The notes under the pieces: generated by a model | The model's database searches: none | Told to the model about the DNA's origin: nothing | What the model saw: only the letters and a program-made list of their open reading frames with translations | NCBI RefSeq assembly: GCF_018403245.1 | Contig: NZ_BOSH01000002.1 | Location: 124,001 to 188,000 of the forward strand | Source: Paenibacillus sp. J2TS4 | GTDB taxonomy: Bacteria; Bacillota; Bacilli; Paenibacillales; NBRC-103111 | Direction of reading: 5' to 3' | DNA: 64,000 bases | Shown: positions 34,699-43,353 of the stretch, piece by piece | Numbering within the stretch: the first letter of the stretch is position 1 | Layout: each line of letters opens with the position of its first letter | Made by a program: the position numbers and the translations under genes

Positions 34699-35685
34699 AT
34701 GGTAAGTCAAGGCCTGCTGCAAAGAGCGGCGGCATCCTTTCAATTTGATGTGAAAACATTGATGTTTATTAGTAATTCGAGTAATGAAGTGTATCGGTTC
34801 ACCCGTAATGATCGCCCCTATATCCTGAGGCTTTCTGAAAAGCCTCTAGAGCATGCAGACAGAATCAAAGCGGAAGTGGATTGGGTACACTTTTTAGCGG
34901 AAAACGGCGTCCGCGCCTCCTTACCCATCCAAACAACGGATCATCAGTGGACCGCCGTTTATAAAGAAAAGGATACCTCGTATATTGCTACTGCTTTCCA
35001 TATGGCATCAGGGCGGTTTTTCGATAAAAACAATCCGCAATTATGGGGCCCGGACATATTCGGGAAGTGGGGAGAAGTCATGGGTAGAATGCATCAACTT
35101 ACCCAATCCTATGGTTCTTCTGATCAACTTGTAAATAGAGATGCTTGGATTACATTGAGTATTGAGAATCCTTATTTGCAGCAAGGTCATTATCAAATCC
35201 TGCTTGAGAAATTGAGAGCCCTTGAACAGACTATTATCGCGCTTCCTAAAGACGTCCACTCCTATGGATTGATTCACAATGATTTTCATCCCTATAATTT
35301 CCATATTGATGGGGGAGACATTACAGTATTTGACTTTGACGATTCTATCTACGGCTGGTTTGCTTTGGACATTGGAATCGCGGCGGCTCATGCCGTATGG
35401 TGGGGATCGCCAAAGGAAGATCGAAAATCTAAAAATGAGTTTGCTCAACGATTTTTGAATGAGTTTTTAAAAGGCTATTTCAAAAATAATCATCTCGACG
35501 AGTATTGGATCCGAAAAATCCCCATGTTTATGGATTACAGGAATATATGCTCCTTTTTCTGGTGGCTCAGCCGTTGGGACGGAGATGAAAGTCACCTGTC
35601 GGAACATCAGAAGAATGCGATGGTCCATGCTGTCGAGCTTATTCACAATGATCTGCCATTTGATGGCTGCAATATAGTAATTTAG
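34699..35685 (+). CDS. Aminoglycoside phosphotransferase (APH)-family kinase-like protein
   Basis: A 328-residue cytoplasmic protein of the APH/choline-kinase fold. The catalytic loop LIHNDFHPYNFHID and the metal-binding FDFDDSIYGWFALDIG are intact; an ATP-site lysine is less clear in the N-lobe (RPYILRLSEK). Members phosphorylate aminoglycosides, homoserine, choline or sugars; the actual substrate is unknown, and the gene need not confer resistance. AGGAAGGGG precedes the ATG by about ten bases. Followed after 20 bases by an HD hydrolase. Confidence 0.83.
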   Translation: MVSQGLLQRAAASFQFDVKTLMFISNSSNEVYRFTRNDRPYILRLSEKPLEHADRIKAEVDWVHFLAENGVRASLPIQTTDHQWTAVYKEKDTSYIATAFHMASGRFFDKNNPQLWGPDIFGKWGEVMGRMHQLTQSYGSSDQLVNRDAWITLSIENPYLQQGHYQILLEKLRALEQTIIALPKDVHSYGLIHNDFHPYNFHIDGGDITVFDFDDSIYGWFALDIGIAAAHAVWWGSPKEDRKSKNEFAQRFLNEFLKGYFKNNHLDEYWIRKIPMFMDYRNICSFFWWLSRWDGDESHLSEHQKNAMVHAVELIHNDLPFDGCNIVI

Positions 35686-35705
35686 GAGATTTAAGGGGGA
35701 AAACA

Positions 35706-36356
35706 ATGAAAACAAAAGAAGTCATCCTCAAGTCGGCCGAGCAGTTTGTTAAACAAGAATTGGACTCGGACCGGAGCGGACATGATTGGTGGCATATTCA
35801 GCGGGTTAGAAGGCTCGCTGTGGAGTTGGCCAGAGTAGAAAATGCGAATCTCTTTGTATGCGAACTATCCGCGCTTCTGCACGACGTGGCGGATGAAAAA
35901 CTTAATGAATCCAAAGAGGCCGGATTATTGAAGGTTCAGCATTGGCTCGCAGAACAAAAGATAGACAAGCGAACCATTGGAGAAATTATGACTATTATTT
36001 CAACGATGTCTTTTAACGGCGGAAGCAATCCGTCAATGGAGACAATAGAAGGCAAGGTTGTTCAGGACGCCGATCGACTGGATGCTTTGGGAGCGATAGG
36101 AATTGCAAGAACCTTTATTTACACGGGCTGGAAAGGGCAATTATTGCATGACCCGGAGCGGGATTTTAGACATCTGGATTATAGGTCGGAAGAAAAGACA
36201 GCCATCTATCATTTCTATGAGAAGCTGTTAAAAATCAAGGCTTTACTAAATACGGAATATGCCAAGCAAATAGCTGAGAACAGACATCAATTCATGGAAA
36301 TATTTTTAGAGCAATTCTATAACGAGTGGGAATTAAGAGATAATATGGAAGAGTAA
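35706..36356 (+). CDS. HD-domain phosphohydrolase (YpgQ/YedJ type)
   Basis: A 216-residue metal-dependent phosphohydrolase. The HD signature is complete: GHDWWHIQRVRRLA, ALLHDVADEK and QDADRLDALGAIGIAR. Proteins of this size and layout (YpgQ, YedJ) hydrolyse nucleoside triphosphates or related phosphates. AAGGGGG lies before the ATG. Probably cotranscribed with the APH-family gene, and ended by the terminator at 36412. Confidence 0.88.
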   Translation: MKTKEVILKSAEQFVKQELDSDRSGHDWWHIQRVRRLAVELARVENANLFVCELSALLHDVADEKLNESKEAGLLKVQHWLAEQKIDKRTIGEIMTIISTMSFNGGSNPSMETIEGKVVQDADRLDALGAIGIARTFIYTGWKGQLLHDPERDFRHLDYRSEEKTAIYHFYEKLLKIKALLNTEYAKQIAENRHQFMEIFLEQFYNEWELRDNMEE

Positions 36357-36411
36357 AGTTTGGAAGAACATACCCCTTGTTCTAATCGCAGGTTATTATT
36401 TTCACAGAATC

Positions 36412-36449
36412 CGCAAAAAAACATGTCAATTGAGGCATGTTTTTTTGCG
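36412..36449 (+). terminator. Terminator after the HD gene
   Basis: CGCAAAAAAACATG pairs with CATGTTTTTTTGCG; it can work on both strands. A 72-codon frame across it is rejected as a shadow. Confidence 0.8.
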
Positions 36450-36520
36450 TTTAGGCATACCTGGAGGTACGCATTTTCTGCTGTCAGCCCGAGAAGCGCG
36501 GCGTGTTTTTATTCCGCTAA

Positions 36521-36578
36521 CTTCAGAATTTCTTCAGAATTTTCTTTGTTCGTTCCGAAGAAATTTTTCTTAGTATAA
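36521..36578 (+). promoter_or_regulatory. Direct-repeat operator and promoter of the methyltransferase-DedA-two-component operon
   Basis: CTTCAGAATT occurs at 36521 and again at 36532, a spacing of 11 bases (one helical turn), the usual arrangement for OmpR/PhoB-family dimers. A -10 box GTATAA lies at 36573, with a weak -35. The regulator encoded at 37842 in the same operon is the likely ligand, giving autoregulation. Confidence 0.6.
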
Positions 36579-36605
36579 GGATACTGAAAAGGAGGGGGGA
36601 GACTT

Positions 36606-37172
36606 ATGATGGGACATATCCAAGAGAAGCTGTTATTTCTGTACAAATTTTCGCGTGCGCCGAAGCAAATCGGAAGCATTACACCAAGCTCGATGTTTTT
36701 AGCCAAAAAAATGCTCGAACAGGTGAACTGGAAACGGGTTGAACATATTGCCGAGCTTGGAGCAGGTACGGGCGCCATAACCAAATACATCGATGCGGTA
36801 AACCTGCAACATGCGAATGTGATGCTGTTTGAGATGGATGCGTTGCTGCGCGATCAATTAACGAGACGGTTCCCCGCTTATACCTGTTACGCCGATGCGT
36901 GCAATCTTCAAGAAGCGCTGGAGAACGAAAGGATCGAGCATCTGGACTGTATTTTGAGCGGACTGCCGTTTTTCAACTTCCCGCAGCAGCTGCGCGATCA
37001 ACTCATGGAACAAATCGTAACCTCGCTGAAGCCGGGCGGATTGTTCATCGCCTTCCAATATTCACAGCAGATGAAGAAACAGCTGAGCGGTCTATTTGAA
37101 ATGGAGCACGTTCATTATGTTCCTTGGAATATACCGCCGGCATTCGTATACGTTTGTCGCAGAAGGCTTTGA
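36606..37172 (+). CDS. Phospholipid N-methyltransferase-like SAM methyltransferase
   Basis: A 188-residue class I methyltransferase: SAM motif I AELGAGTGAITKYI, acidic motif LFEMDALL, and the motif IV-like ILSGLPFFNFP. The pattern SxxPFxxxxP resembles PmtA and rRNA adenine methyltransferase relatives; a membrane-lipid substrate is suggested by the following DedA gene. The N-terminus (FLYKFSRAPKQIGSITPSS) is typical of this group. AAGGAGG precedes the ATG; ATG 36609 is equally possible. First gene of a four-gene unit. Confidence 0.8.
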   Translation: MMGHIQEKLLFLYKFSRAPKQIGSITPSSMFLAKKMLEQVNWKRVEHIAELGAGTGAITKYIDAVNLQHANVMLFEMDALLRDQLTRRFPAYTCYADACNLQEALENERIEHLDCILSGLPFFNFPQQLRDQLMEQIVTSLKPGGLFIAFQYSQQMKKQLSGLFEMEHVHYVPWNIPPAFVYVCRRRL

Positions 37173-37227
37173 TGCCGCATGGAAAAAAATCTTATCGCGT
37201 ACTCGCGTGGAAAGGAGTATGTCGCCA

Positions 37228-37845
37228 ATGAATTATGATATGCTGCTATCGTTGATTCAGCATTTTGGTTATGCTGCGCTGTTTTTCGCATTATGGCTGG
37301 GCATCATCGGCCTGCCGATTCCAGATGAGGTTATCGTGATGACAGGAGGAGTTTTAACGGCGAACGGGCTTCTTCACTCGTTCCCCGCCTTTGTCCTGAC
37401 CTATTTGGGGGTTATCTCCGGTTTGTCGCTAGGTTATGTGTTGGGCCGCATATTTGGAACATCGGTGCTTGACCGGCTGCAACGAAGGAAAAGAATGAAC
37501 CATTGGCTCGATTTTTCCAAGACATTGGTGCATAAATATGGTAGCTTTGCATTATGTATAAGTTACTTCTTCCCCATATTACGTCATGTCATGCCTTACG
37601 TAATAGGCCTTAACAAAATGACATTCAGGCGTTACGCGCTGTTCTCCTTCACAGCGGGGTTTGTCTGGACGGCCGTTTTCTTCATCGTCGGCCGATTTGT
37701 CGGCGATCATGTACAACAAGTCGGCGAACTCGTCTATCGTCATGGATTAAGGCTGCTATGGATTCTGTTTGTCTTGACTGCAGTATTTTTCATTATCCGG
37801 TATACCTCCAATCAGCATAAAATCCAAGGGAGAGATAAAGCTTGA
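37228..37845 (+). CDS. DedA family membrane protein
   Basis: A 205-residue membrane protein of the DedA/VTT family: re-entrant loop region GIIGLPIPDEVIVMTGGVL, the conserved GxxxGYxxGRxxG segment (GLSLGYVLGRIFG), and the basic FFPILRHVMPYVIG motif. DedA proteins help flip lipid carriers such as undecaprenyl phosphate or phosphatidylethanolamine and support proton-motive-force and envelope homeostasis. ATG 37228 has AAAGGAG ten bases before it; the frame itself opens upstream. Its stop overlaps the regulator start by four bases. Confidence 0.9.
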   Translation: MNYDMLLSLIQHFGYAALFFALWLGIIGLPIPDEVIVMTGGVLTANGLLHSFPAFVLTYLGVISGLSLGYVLGRIFGTSVLDRLQRRKRMNHWLDFSKTLVHKYGSFALCISYFFPILRHVMPYVIGLNKMTFRRYALFSFTAGFVWTAVFFIVGRFVGDHVQQVGELVYRHGLRLLWILFVLTAVFFIIRYTSNQHKIQGRDKA

Positions 37846-38540
37846 CTTCAAAAGTGCTCGTAGTCGATGACGACCCGGAAATTCGCGATGTGGTTCACAT
37901 TTTTTTGCGAAATGAAGGATTTCATGTATTAGAGGCTGTGGATGGCCTCCAAGCCTTGGAAGTATTGAATCGCGAAAAGATCGATTTAATCATATTGGAT
38001 GTGATGATGCCCAATTTCGACGGAATTAAAGCGTGTTTCAAAATCCGCGAAACGTCGAGTATCCCGATCATTATGCTTTCCGCCAAAGGTGAAGATATCG
38101 ATAAAATAACCGGGCTTACGACGGGAGCCGACGATTATGTCGCCAAGCCGTTTAATCCGCTGGAATTGATCGCTCGGGTGAAAGCACAGCTTCGCAGGCA
38201 GAAGCTGGCTGCAGGAAGCGACGACAAAGCGCTTCTTGAAGCCTCGGTCATCGAAATTAACGATTTGGTCATCGATATAAATCGCCATATTGTGACGGTG
38301 CGCGGCAAAGAAGTATCGCTCACACCGCTTGAATTTTCCATTCTGGAGCTGATGGCCAGCCATCGCGGGCATGTGTTTAGTGTGGAAAAAATATACCAGA
38401 GCGTGTGGAAAGAAGATAAATTCCTATCCGATAATACGATTATGGTTCATATCCGCAATATTCGCGAGAAGATCGAAGATCATCCACGGGAACCTAAATA
38501 TATTAAAACCGTTTGGGGTGTTGGATATAAAGTGGAATAG
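37842..38540 (+). CDS. OmpR-family response regulator
   Basis: A 232-residue regulator: receiver with D53 (LIILDVMMP) and the K of VAKPFNP, then a winged helix (LTPLEFSILELMASHRGHVF, KTVWGVGYKVE). Closest in style to VanR-type regulators of Bacillota. TTG start, overlapping the DedA stop. Together with the next gene it forms a two-component system that probably answers envelope stress and controls its own operon through the direct repeats at 36521. Confidence 0.92.
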   Translation: MTSKVLVVDDDPEIRDVVHIFLRNEGFHVLEAVDGLQALEVLNREKIDLIILDVMMPNFDGIKACFKIRETSSIPIIMLSAKGEDIDKITGLTTGADDYVAKPFNPLELIARVKAQLRRQKLAAGSDDKALLEASVIEINDLVIDINRHIVTVRGKEVSLTPLEFSILELMASHRGHVFSVEKIYQSVWKEDKFLSDNTIMVHIRNIREKIEDHPREPKYIKTVWGVGYKVE

Positions 38541-39603
38541 AGAGCTCCTTTCCGTTCTAAGCGGGAAAAAGAATATCCGGATACGAATGTTTTGGGCAGC
38601 CCTGCTAAGCTTTATGCTCGTGGTGGCTTTATCATATATTGTTGTTTATTTATCATTTGACCTTAGAAAACTGGGGACGATAGGGAATTTTATTTTCCTG
38701 GTCGCTACGTTTATGTTCTTCTTCTTCCTCTTCACCCGTCCGATCGTGCGTAATTTACGGACTTTGGCCGATGGGCTGTTGACCATGGCTAAAGGAAATT
38801 TAAATTATCGTGTTCTTCTATCCAATGAAGACGAGCTGGGCCAGGTGGCAAAGAACATCAACTTTATGGCTGAGCAGCTGCAGGAAAAAATCAATCGAGA
38901 GCGAGAAATCGAATATTCGAAAATGGAATTGATAACGAGTGTTTCTCATGATTTGCGAACGCCTTTGACCAGTATTATCGGTTATTTGAATTTGTTGAAA
39001 AATGACGATTATACGAATCTCGAAGAACATAAGCGCTATATCGACAACGCCTATAACAAAACGCAGCAGCTGAAAAAGCTGATTGACGATTTATTTGAAT
39101 ACACGCGATTAACCGGCGGCACGGCAAACCTTTCTTTTCAGAAGATGGATTTGAACGGTTTGTTGGAACAAATCATTAACGAATTCGAGCCCATTGCGCA
39201 GGAAAATTCACTTACCGTACAGATCATTCGGGATCAAACGCCGATTTACGGATATGTCGATTCTGAAAAGATGGTCCGTGCAATCGACAACCTATTGATG
39301 AATGCGCTCAAGTTCTCAATTAAACCGGGTGAAATCAAGGTTCGGCTTTCCGCGGAACAGCACAATATTTATTTCGCCGTCGAAAATGTAGGTAAACCGA
39401 TATCGAAAGAGCATGAAAAACGGTTATTCGAACGGTTGTATAAGGTCGATCCATCGAGAAACGACAATCATGCGTCTTCCGGTGCTGGCATGGGGCTATC
39501 GATTGCCAAAAACATTGTCGAACTGCATGGAGGACGAATCGGGTTGAATCATTTAAGCGGGCACTTCACATTTTTTATCGAGCTGCCTCGTATTCCTGAC
39601 TGA
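38521..39603 (+). CDS. HAMP-domain sensor histidine kinase (VanS-like)
   Basis: A 360-residue kinase: two close membrane helices (about 20-75) with almost no extracellular loop, HAMP (75-125), dimerisation domain with H143 in SVSHDLRTPL, and HATPase motifs NLLMNALKFS, GAGMGLSIAKNIVELHGG. The lack of an outside domain suggests an intramembrane-sensing kinase that follows membrane or lipid-carrier state. TTG 38521 overlaps the regulator end by 20 bases; the open frame reaches 38371 but without a ribosome site. Confidence 0.9.
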   Translation: MDIKWNRELLSVLSGKKNIRIRMFWAALLSFMLVVALSYIVVYLSFDLRKLGTIGNFIFLVATFMFFFFLFTRPIVRNLRTLADGLLTMAKGNLNYRVLLSNEDELGQVAKNINFMAEQLQEKINREREIEYSKMELITSVSHDLRTPLTSIIGYLNLLKNDDYTNLEEHKRYIDNAYNKTQQLKKLIDDLFEYTRLTGGTANLSFQKMDLNGLLEQIINEFEPIAQENSLTVQIIRDQTPIYGYVDSEKMVRAIDNLLMNALKFSIKPGEIKVRLSAEQHNIYFAVENVGKPISKEHEKRLFERLYKVDPSRNDNHASSGAGMGLSIAKNIVELHGGRIGLNHLSGHFTFFIELPRIPD

Positions 39604-39890
39604 AGTGTCTGCAGCAGGCAGCAATGGGTTTTAAGGGAAAGTGAATGCAGGTCGGATAAAAGCGGGTGGACCTGTTCCTTCAGAGGAATTCAAGTTCATT
39701 CCTTTTATGAACTGTTATGAATTTATATAACATAGAGGACTTGTTGCGAAGACGATAGCAACGGAATACGAGAGGGCACTCATTTAGAGCTGTCCTCTTT
39801 TATATTGGGGAAAAGTTGAACTCGGATTGATTTTGTGAGAAATCCAGTGGATGAGACCGCCAGATCATAACTACTTTTAATTCTATGGGG
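39604..39890. other. Intergenic stretch after the kinase gene
   Basis: A weak hairpin GAGGGCA...TGTCCTC followed by TTTTAT at about 39773-39802 may be the terminator of the operon. Nothing else is recognisable. Confidence 0.4.
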
Positions 39891-39921
39891 TTGAAAGTGA
39901 CGTTACGTCATCTTTTATAAT
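39891..39921 (+). promoter_or_regulatory. MerR-type promoter of the MerR-GAP-DUF4097 operon
   Basis: TTGAAA, a 19-base spacer, then TATAAT. The spacer contains GTGACGT-T-ACGTCAT, a palindrome centred between the boxes. This is the layout of promoters activated by MerR-family proteins, here presumably by the product of the gene at 39995. Confidence 0.75.
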
Positions 39922-39994
39922 GACTATGTAGAGTTCCAAGATATCAATAGCTCATGATAATAAAGTTACCGCGATAATTAGCGAAAGCAGGTGT

Positions 39995-40771
39995 ATGAGG
40001 CTGATTTCCATAAAAGAAGTAAAGAATCAGACAGGGATTACTGTCCGGACGATGCGTTACTATGATCAAATTGGATTGCTGGCGCCTTCAGCCAAGTCAG
40101 AGGGAGGCCACCGGTTGTATTCGGAACAGGATCTACAAAAACTGCAGCAAATTCAATTTCTAAAAACGATGGGATTCAGCTTGGATGAAATTAAGGAGAT
40201 GATTTCCGATCCCGACTGGAACTGGCTGGCCAGCTTGAAAAACCAATTGGCCTATGTGCTTAAGGAACAGGATAAATTGAAACAAATGGAATCATCCTTG
40301 CACGGACTCATCCATACCATCATCGCAGAAGGAGATGAATTCAGCGGTGCCATTCAGCAATTGATCCGGTTATCCAGCCTGGACAAGAAGATCAAGCATG
40401 ATTTTCGAAGTCGGATGTTTGAGGAACAGGAAAGGGAGTGGCTGAAGCTTCTTCCCAACATAAACAGCAATGATCCCGATTCCCTCGAATGGATGGGATT
40501 GCTTGGACAAGTCAAACGGCATATCCATGAGGGACCCGATTCACCGCGAATCCAGCGTATCATTCGGCGGATGAACGAGAAGATGGAGGATACATTTGCT
40601 GAAGCCGATAGTTTTTTGGAGAAGATGTGGGAGATAAGAAAATCACCTGAACAGTCCGAGCAAATGGGATTGTACCCTATCGACCAGAAATTGCTTGATT
40701 TTGTCGAGAAGGCTTGGGAGATCCATATAGCTCGAGGAGAGTCGCATGATTCTCAGGACGAACCGTCATGA
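39995..40771 (+). CDS. MerR-family transcriptional regulator
   Basis: A 258-residue regulator: N-terminal MerR helix-turn-helix (SIKEVKNQTGITVRTMRYYD, GGHRLYSEQDLQKLQQI), a dimerisation helix, and a C-terminal helical region (about 130-245) in the style of the TipAS domain, which binds hydrophobic peptides or drugs. An AGGTG site precedes the ATG. The 19-base-spacer promoter upstream implies autoactivation. It overlaps the next gene by four bases. Confidence 0.88.
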   Translation: MRLISIKEVKNQTGITVRTMRYYDQIGLLAPSAKSEGGHRLYSEQDLQKLQQIQFLKTMGFSLDEIKEMISDPDWNWLASLKNQLAYVLKEQDKLKQMESSLHGLIHTIIAEGDEFSGAIQQLIRLSSLDKKIKHDFRSRMFEEQEREWLKLLPNINSNDPDSLEWMGLLGQVKRHIHEGPDSPRIQRIIRRMNEKMEDTFAEADSFLEKMWEIRKSPEQSEQMGLYPIDQKLLDFVEKAWEIHIARGESHDSQDEPS

Positions 40772-41421
40772 GTTTGGAATTGCTGCTTTCAGTCGGAGCG
40801 CTTTCCGTATTGGATACGCTGAGTCCTGCTACCTTGGCAGTGACTGTGTACCTTCTGCTTACAGCAAGAGAGCGGCATATTCCGCGTCTTCTAGTATATC
40901 TGACGACTGTAGCAGGATTTTACTTTGCAGTCGGCGTTTCCCTCATGCTCGGCCTGGACACCGTTATCCAGTCCTTTACCGGACTCTTTCAACACCCGGC
41001 CATAAGCCAAGCCATGACATGGATTGGAATAGCTTTGGTTGTCATCAGTTTTTTTGTCCCTGCCAAGAAAAAGACGAATTCATGGGAACCCGCCCGAAGA
41101 ACGGACCGGAGTATCGGCGCTATGGTCATCCTTGGTTTTACGACGTCGTTAATTGAGGTAGCTACAGCTCTGCCTTACTTTGCCGCGATTGGTATGATGA
41201 CGGCAGCTAAATTGACGCCTATGCAGTGGCTTCCCCTATTAGCTGGTTATAATTTCGTCATGATATTTCCGCCACTGGTGCTGTTAGGTTTGCATGTGCT
41301 TTTTGGCCGCTGGATGCACAAGCCATTGGAGAAGCTACGGGTTAAATTGGCGAGAAGCTCCGGTTCCGCTCTTTCATGGGTCATGTTTATTGCCGGGCTT
41401 ATCCTCCTGCTCAATGCCTGA
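40768..41421 (+). CDS. GAP family (Sap-like) membrane protein
   Basis: A 217-residue membrane protein with six predicted helices (SVGALSVLDTLSPATLAVTV, GAMVILGFTTSLIEVATALP) of the LysE-superfamily Sap/GAP group. The mycobacterial member exports or addresses a sulfolipid; most others are unassigned. Overlap with the MerR gene (ATGA) indicates joint expression under the MerR-type promoter, which fits an efflux function for a lipid-like or drug-like compound. Confidence 0.75.
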   Translation: MSLELLLSVGALSVLDTLSPATLAVTVYLLLTARERHIPRLLVYLTTVAGFYFAVGVSLMLGLDTVIQSFTGLFQHPAISQAMTWIGIALVVISFFVPAKKKTNSWEPARRTDRSIGAMVILGFTTSLIEVATALPYFAAIGMMTAAKLTPMQWLPLLAGYNFVMIFPPLVLLGLHVLFGRWMHKPLEKLRVKLARSSGSALSWVMFIAGLILLLNA

Positions 41422-41471
41422 CTCAAGCCGATACTCCATGATAACTTTATTAAAGAAGAGGGGATTAGACA

Positions 41472-42146
41472 TTGCGAAAAATATTATTGTCTCTTTTGAT
41501 AGTTTCAATCATGCTTGTGGTATCGGGATGTGATCAAGGTGGTTCCAAGGAGCATGCTGCTCAAAGCATTCCACTTAATGATGCAATGGTTGTCAATATT
41601 CATAGCGGAAGTATAGCAATAGAACTGGAGAGTGCGGAAATCGATGACATTGAAATACGGTACGATAAGCAATGGGGTCTTGCTGCCAAATCTGGAGTTT
41701 CCATTGATCAGGATGGGGATGAAATCAATATACGAATCGAAAGTCCCTTAGCCGGTATTGGTCGAAAGCCCAGGCTTCTGGTGCGAATTCCTGCTGAATA
41801 TGAGGGAGAAATCTATGTTAACAGCTCTTCCGGTCGTGTGACGGCCAATCAATTCGAGAATAAACATATCGCAGTGAATACCAAGAGCGGTCATGTTTCT
41901 CTTGATTTTGCGCCATTTCACAGTCATGTTCATGTATCAACTACCAGCGGCAATATTCAATTAAAGCTAAACACAAGCGAACCAGATATTAACTTTCATG
42001 CCAAGACAGGGAGCGGGAAATACTTTCTTTCTATTCCTATACAGAACGACTCCACACAAAATCATAGCCCCATTGAAGGGAAATTGGGTGAAGGAACGTA
42101 TGAGATCGATGTCAACACAACTTCCGGTAACATAACAGTGAAATAA
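41472..42146 (+). CDS. DUF4097-family lipoprotein
   Basis: A 224-residue lipoprotein, lipobox VVSGC with C20. The mature part is a ladder of short beta strands with repeated SSSGRV, TKSGHV, TTSGNI, TGSGKY turns, the DUF4097 adhesin-like signature. The family often lies beside regulators of envelope stress. TTG start after AAGAGGGGA. It follows the GAP gene by 50 bases and is probably in the same operon. Precise function unknown. Confidence 0.82.
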   Translation: MRKILLSLLIVSIMLVVSGCDQGGSKEHAAQSIPLNDAMVVNIHSGSIAIELESAEIDDIEIRYDKQWGLAAKSGVSIDQDGDEINIRIESPLAGIGRKPRLLVRIPAEYEGEIYVNSSSGRVTANQFENKHIAVNTKSGHVSLDFAPFHSHVHVSTTSGNIQLKLNTSEPDINFHAKTGSGKYFLSIPIQNDSTQNHSPIEGKLGEGTYEIDVNTTSGNITVK

Positions 42147-42251
42147 ACAACTACATGGCCCTACTAGCCTCATTATGATAGACTGGCAAAGTACTTGATT
42201 TCAAAACACAATCATAATGTTTTTCCTATGATAACCATAAGGAATATGTAA

Positions 42252-42305
42252 TTGATCACTATTTACAGTCTCTCTTATAATATAACTATGTAGCAATGCT
42301 ACATA
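42252..42305 (+). promoter_or_regulatory. Promoter with overlapping palindromic operator before the thioredoxin-like gene
   Basis: TTGATC (42252), 18 bases, TATAAT (42276), then TATGTAGC-AAT-GCTACATA (42287-42305), a perfect dyad over the expected transcription start. A related palindrome TTTACATGTAAA lies at 42656-42667, 39 bases before the MarR gene; both contain TACATRTAAAAT. The MarR protein is the probable repressor of both. Confidence 0.65.
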
Positions 42306-42329
42306 TAAAATCAGGGGAGTGGATGGTGG

Positions 42330-42569
42330 ATGTCAAAAGCTGTTTTTTATCATGCCGGTTGTCCGATTTGCGTAGATGCTGAACAGGTTGTGCTTGAGTA
42401 TCTTGACAAATCAAAAATCAATACAGAAATCGTACATCTCGGTACCGAGCGAAACCGCATTGAAGAAGCGGAAAGAGCAGGGGTTAAATCAGTTCCTGCC
42501 TTGGTGATCGACGGAAACATCTATCATATCAATTATGGTGCAAGCATGGAAGATGTCAAAAAAGGATAG
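42330..42569 (+). CDS. Small thioredoxin/glutaredoxin-like protein
   Basis: A 79-residue single thioredoxin-fold protein with the redox motif CPIC at residues 10-13 and the cis-proline loop KSVPALVIDG. Small proteins of this type act as thiol-disulfide carriers or metal-binding redoxins. GGTGG precedes the ATG. It lies directly behind an operator that probably binds the MarR regulator encoded downstream. Confidence 0.85.
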   Translation: MSKAVFYHAGCPICVDAEQVVLEYLDKSKINTEIVHLGTERNRIEEAERAGVKSVPALVIDGNIYHINYGASMEDVKKG

Positions 42570-42575
42570 TTCGAA

Positions 42576-42609
42576 AAGAAGGGGGTGCCGGATGCGGCAC
42601 CTTCTTCTG
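42576..42609 (+). terminator. Terminator after the thioredoxin-like gene
   Basis: AGAAGGGGGTGCC pairs with GGCACCTTCTTCT across a five-base loop, with a T-rich tail. Confidence 0.7.
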
Positions 42610-42705
42610 TTTCCTCTAACGAAAGAAGTTTCGAGCCTGCTTTTAACTGACCAGGTTTACATGTAAAATAAATAAAAGAATGAATAGGGAAGGTACGAAG
42701 AAACT

Positions 42706-43320
42706 ATGATATTTGATCCCCAGCATCGAAAGGATAATCGTTCAGCCCGTATCAGCATGGCTCTGTTCCGGATGTCGCAGGCAATAAAAAAATTGACGCA
42801 GGCCGAAAGCGATGCCTTGGGATTGTCACCTGTACAAATTCAAGCGCTGCTGTTCTCTTCCTATACGCGAAGCGATGTGGCTACTGTAGGCAACTTTGCA
42901 AATTCCATTGGAGCCACTCATGTAACGGCGGTGAAAATTTTGAATGGATTGGTTAGCAAAGGGCTGATAATGAAAACTCAAAAATATGAGGATCGTCGGG
43001 TAACCTTGCTCAGCCTGACTTCAAAAGGGAAGGAAATCGTATCAAAGCTTGAAAATTGGGGGCACTCTCTTGAAGAAGCGCTTCATCCGATATCGGATGA
43101 AGTTTTGGCGAATTTCGAGCTCGGGCTGGGCACTATCCTTACAGCCCTGCAAAAAAGCGGTCATCTTGTTGTAGCGGAACCTTGTTTGGGCTGCATTCAT
43201 TTTCACCCGAATGTTGGTGAGGCTGCCGCTCCCCATTATTGCGACCTTATTCAACAATATCTATCCCACGAAGCCTCTCTCCAAGAATGTCCCGAACACG
43301 CTTCCTCTTGCGAAGTCTAA
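42706..43320 (+). CDS. MarR-family regulator with Cys/His-rich C-terminus
   Basis: A 204-residue regulator. Residues 15-145 are a MarR winged helix (LGLSPVQIQALLF, SIGATHVTAVKILNGLVSKG, DRRVTLLSLTSKGKE). The last 50 residues add a CLGCIHFHPN...HYC...ECPEHASSC arrangement of Cys and His, a likely metal or redox site that ordinary MarR proteins lack. With the neighbouring CPIC protein and the palindromes at 42287 and 42656 it suggests a thiol- or metal-responsive switch. Confidence 0.86.
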   Translation: MIFDPQHRKDNRSARISMALFRMSQAIKKLTQAESDALGLSPVQIQALLFSSYTRSDVATVGNFANSIGATHVTAVKILNGLVSKGLIMKTQKYEDRRVTLLSLTSKGKEIVSKLENWGHSLEEALHPISDEVLANFELGLGTILTALQKSGHLVVAEPCLGCIHFHPNVGEAAAPHYCDLIQQYLSHEASLQECPEHASSCEV

Positions 43321-43353
43321 AAGAAAAAGGTTGCCCTAAACCTGAACGGGGCT

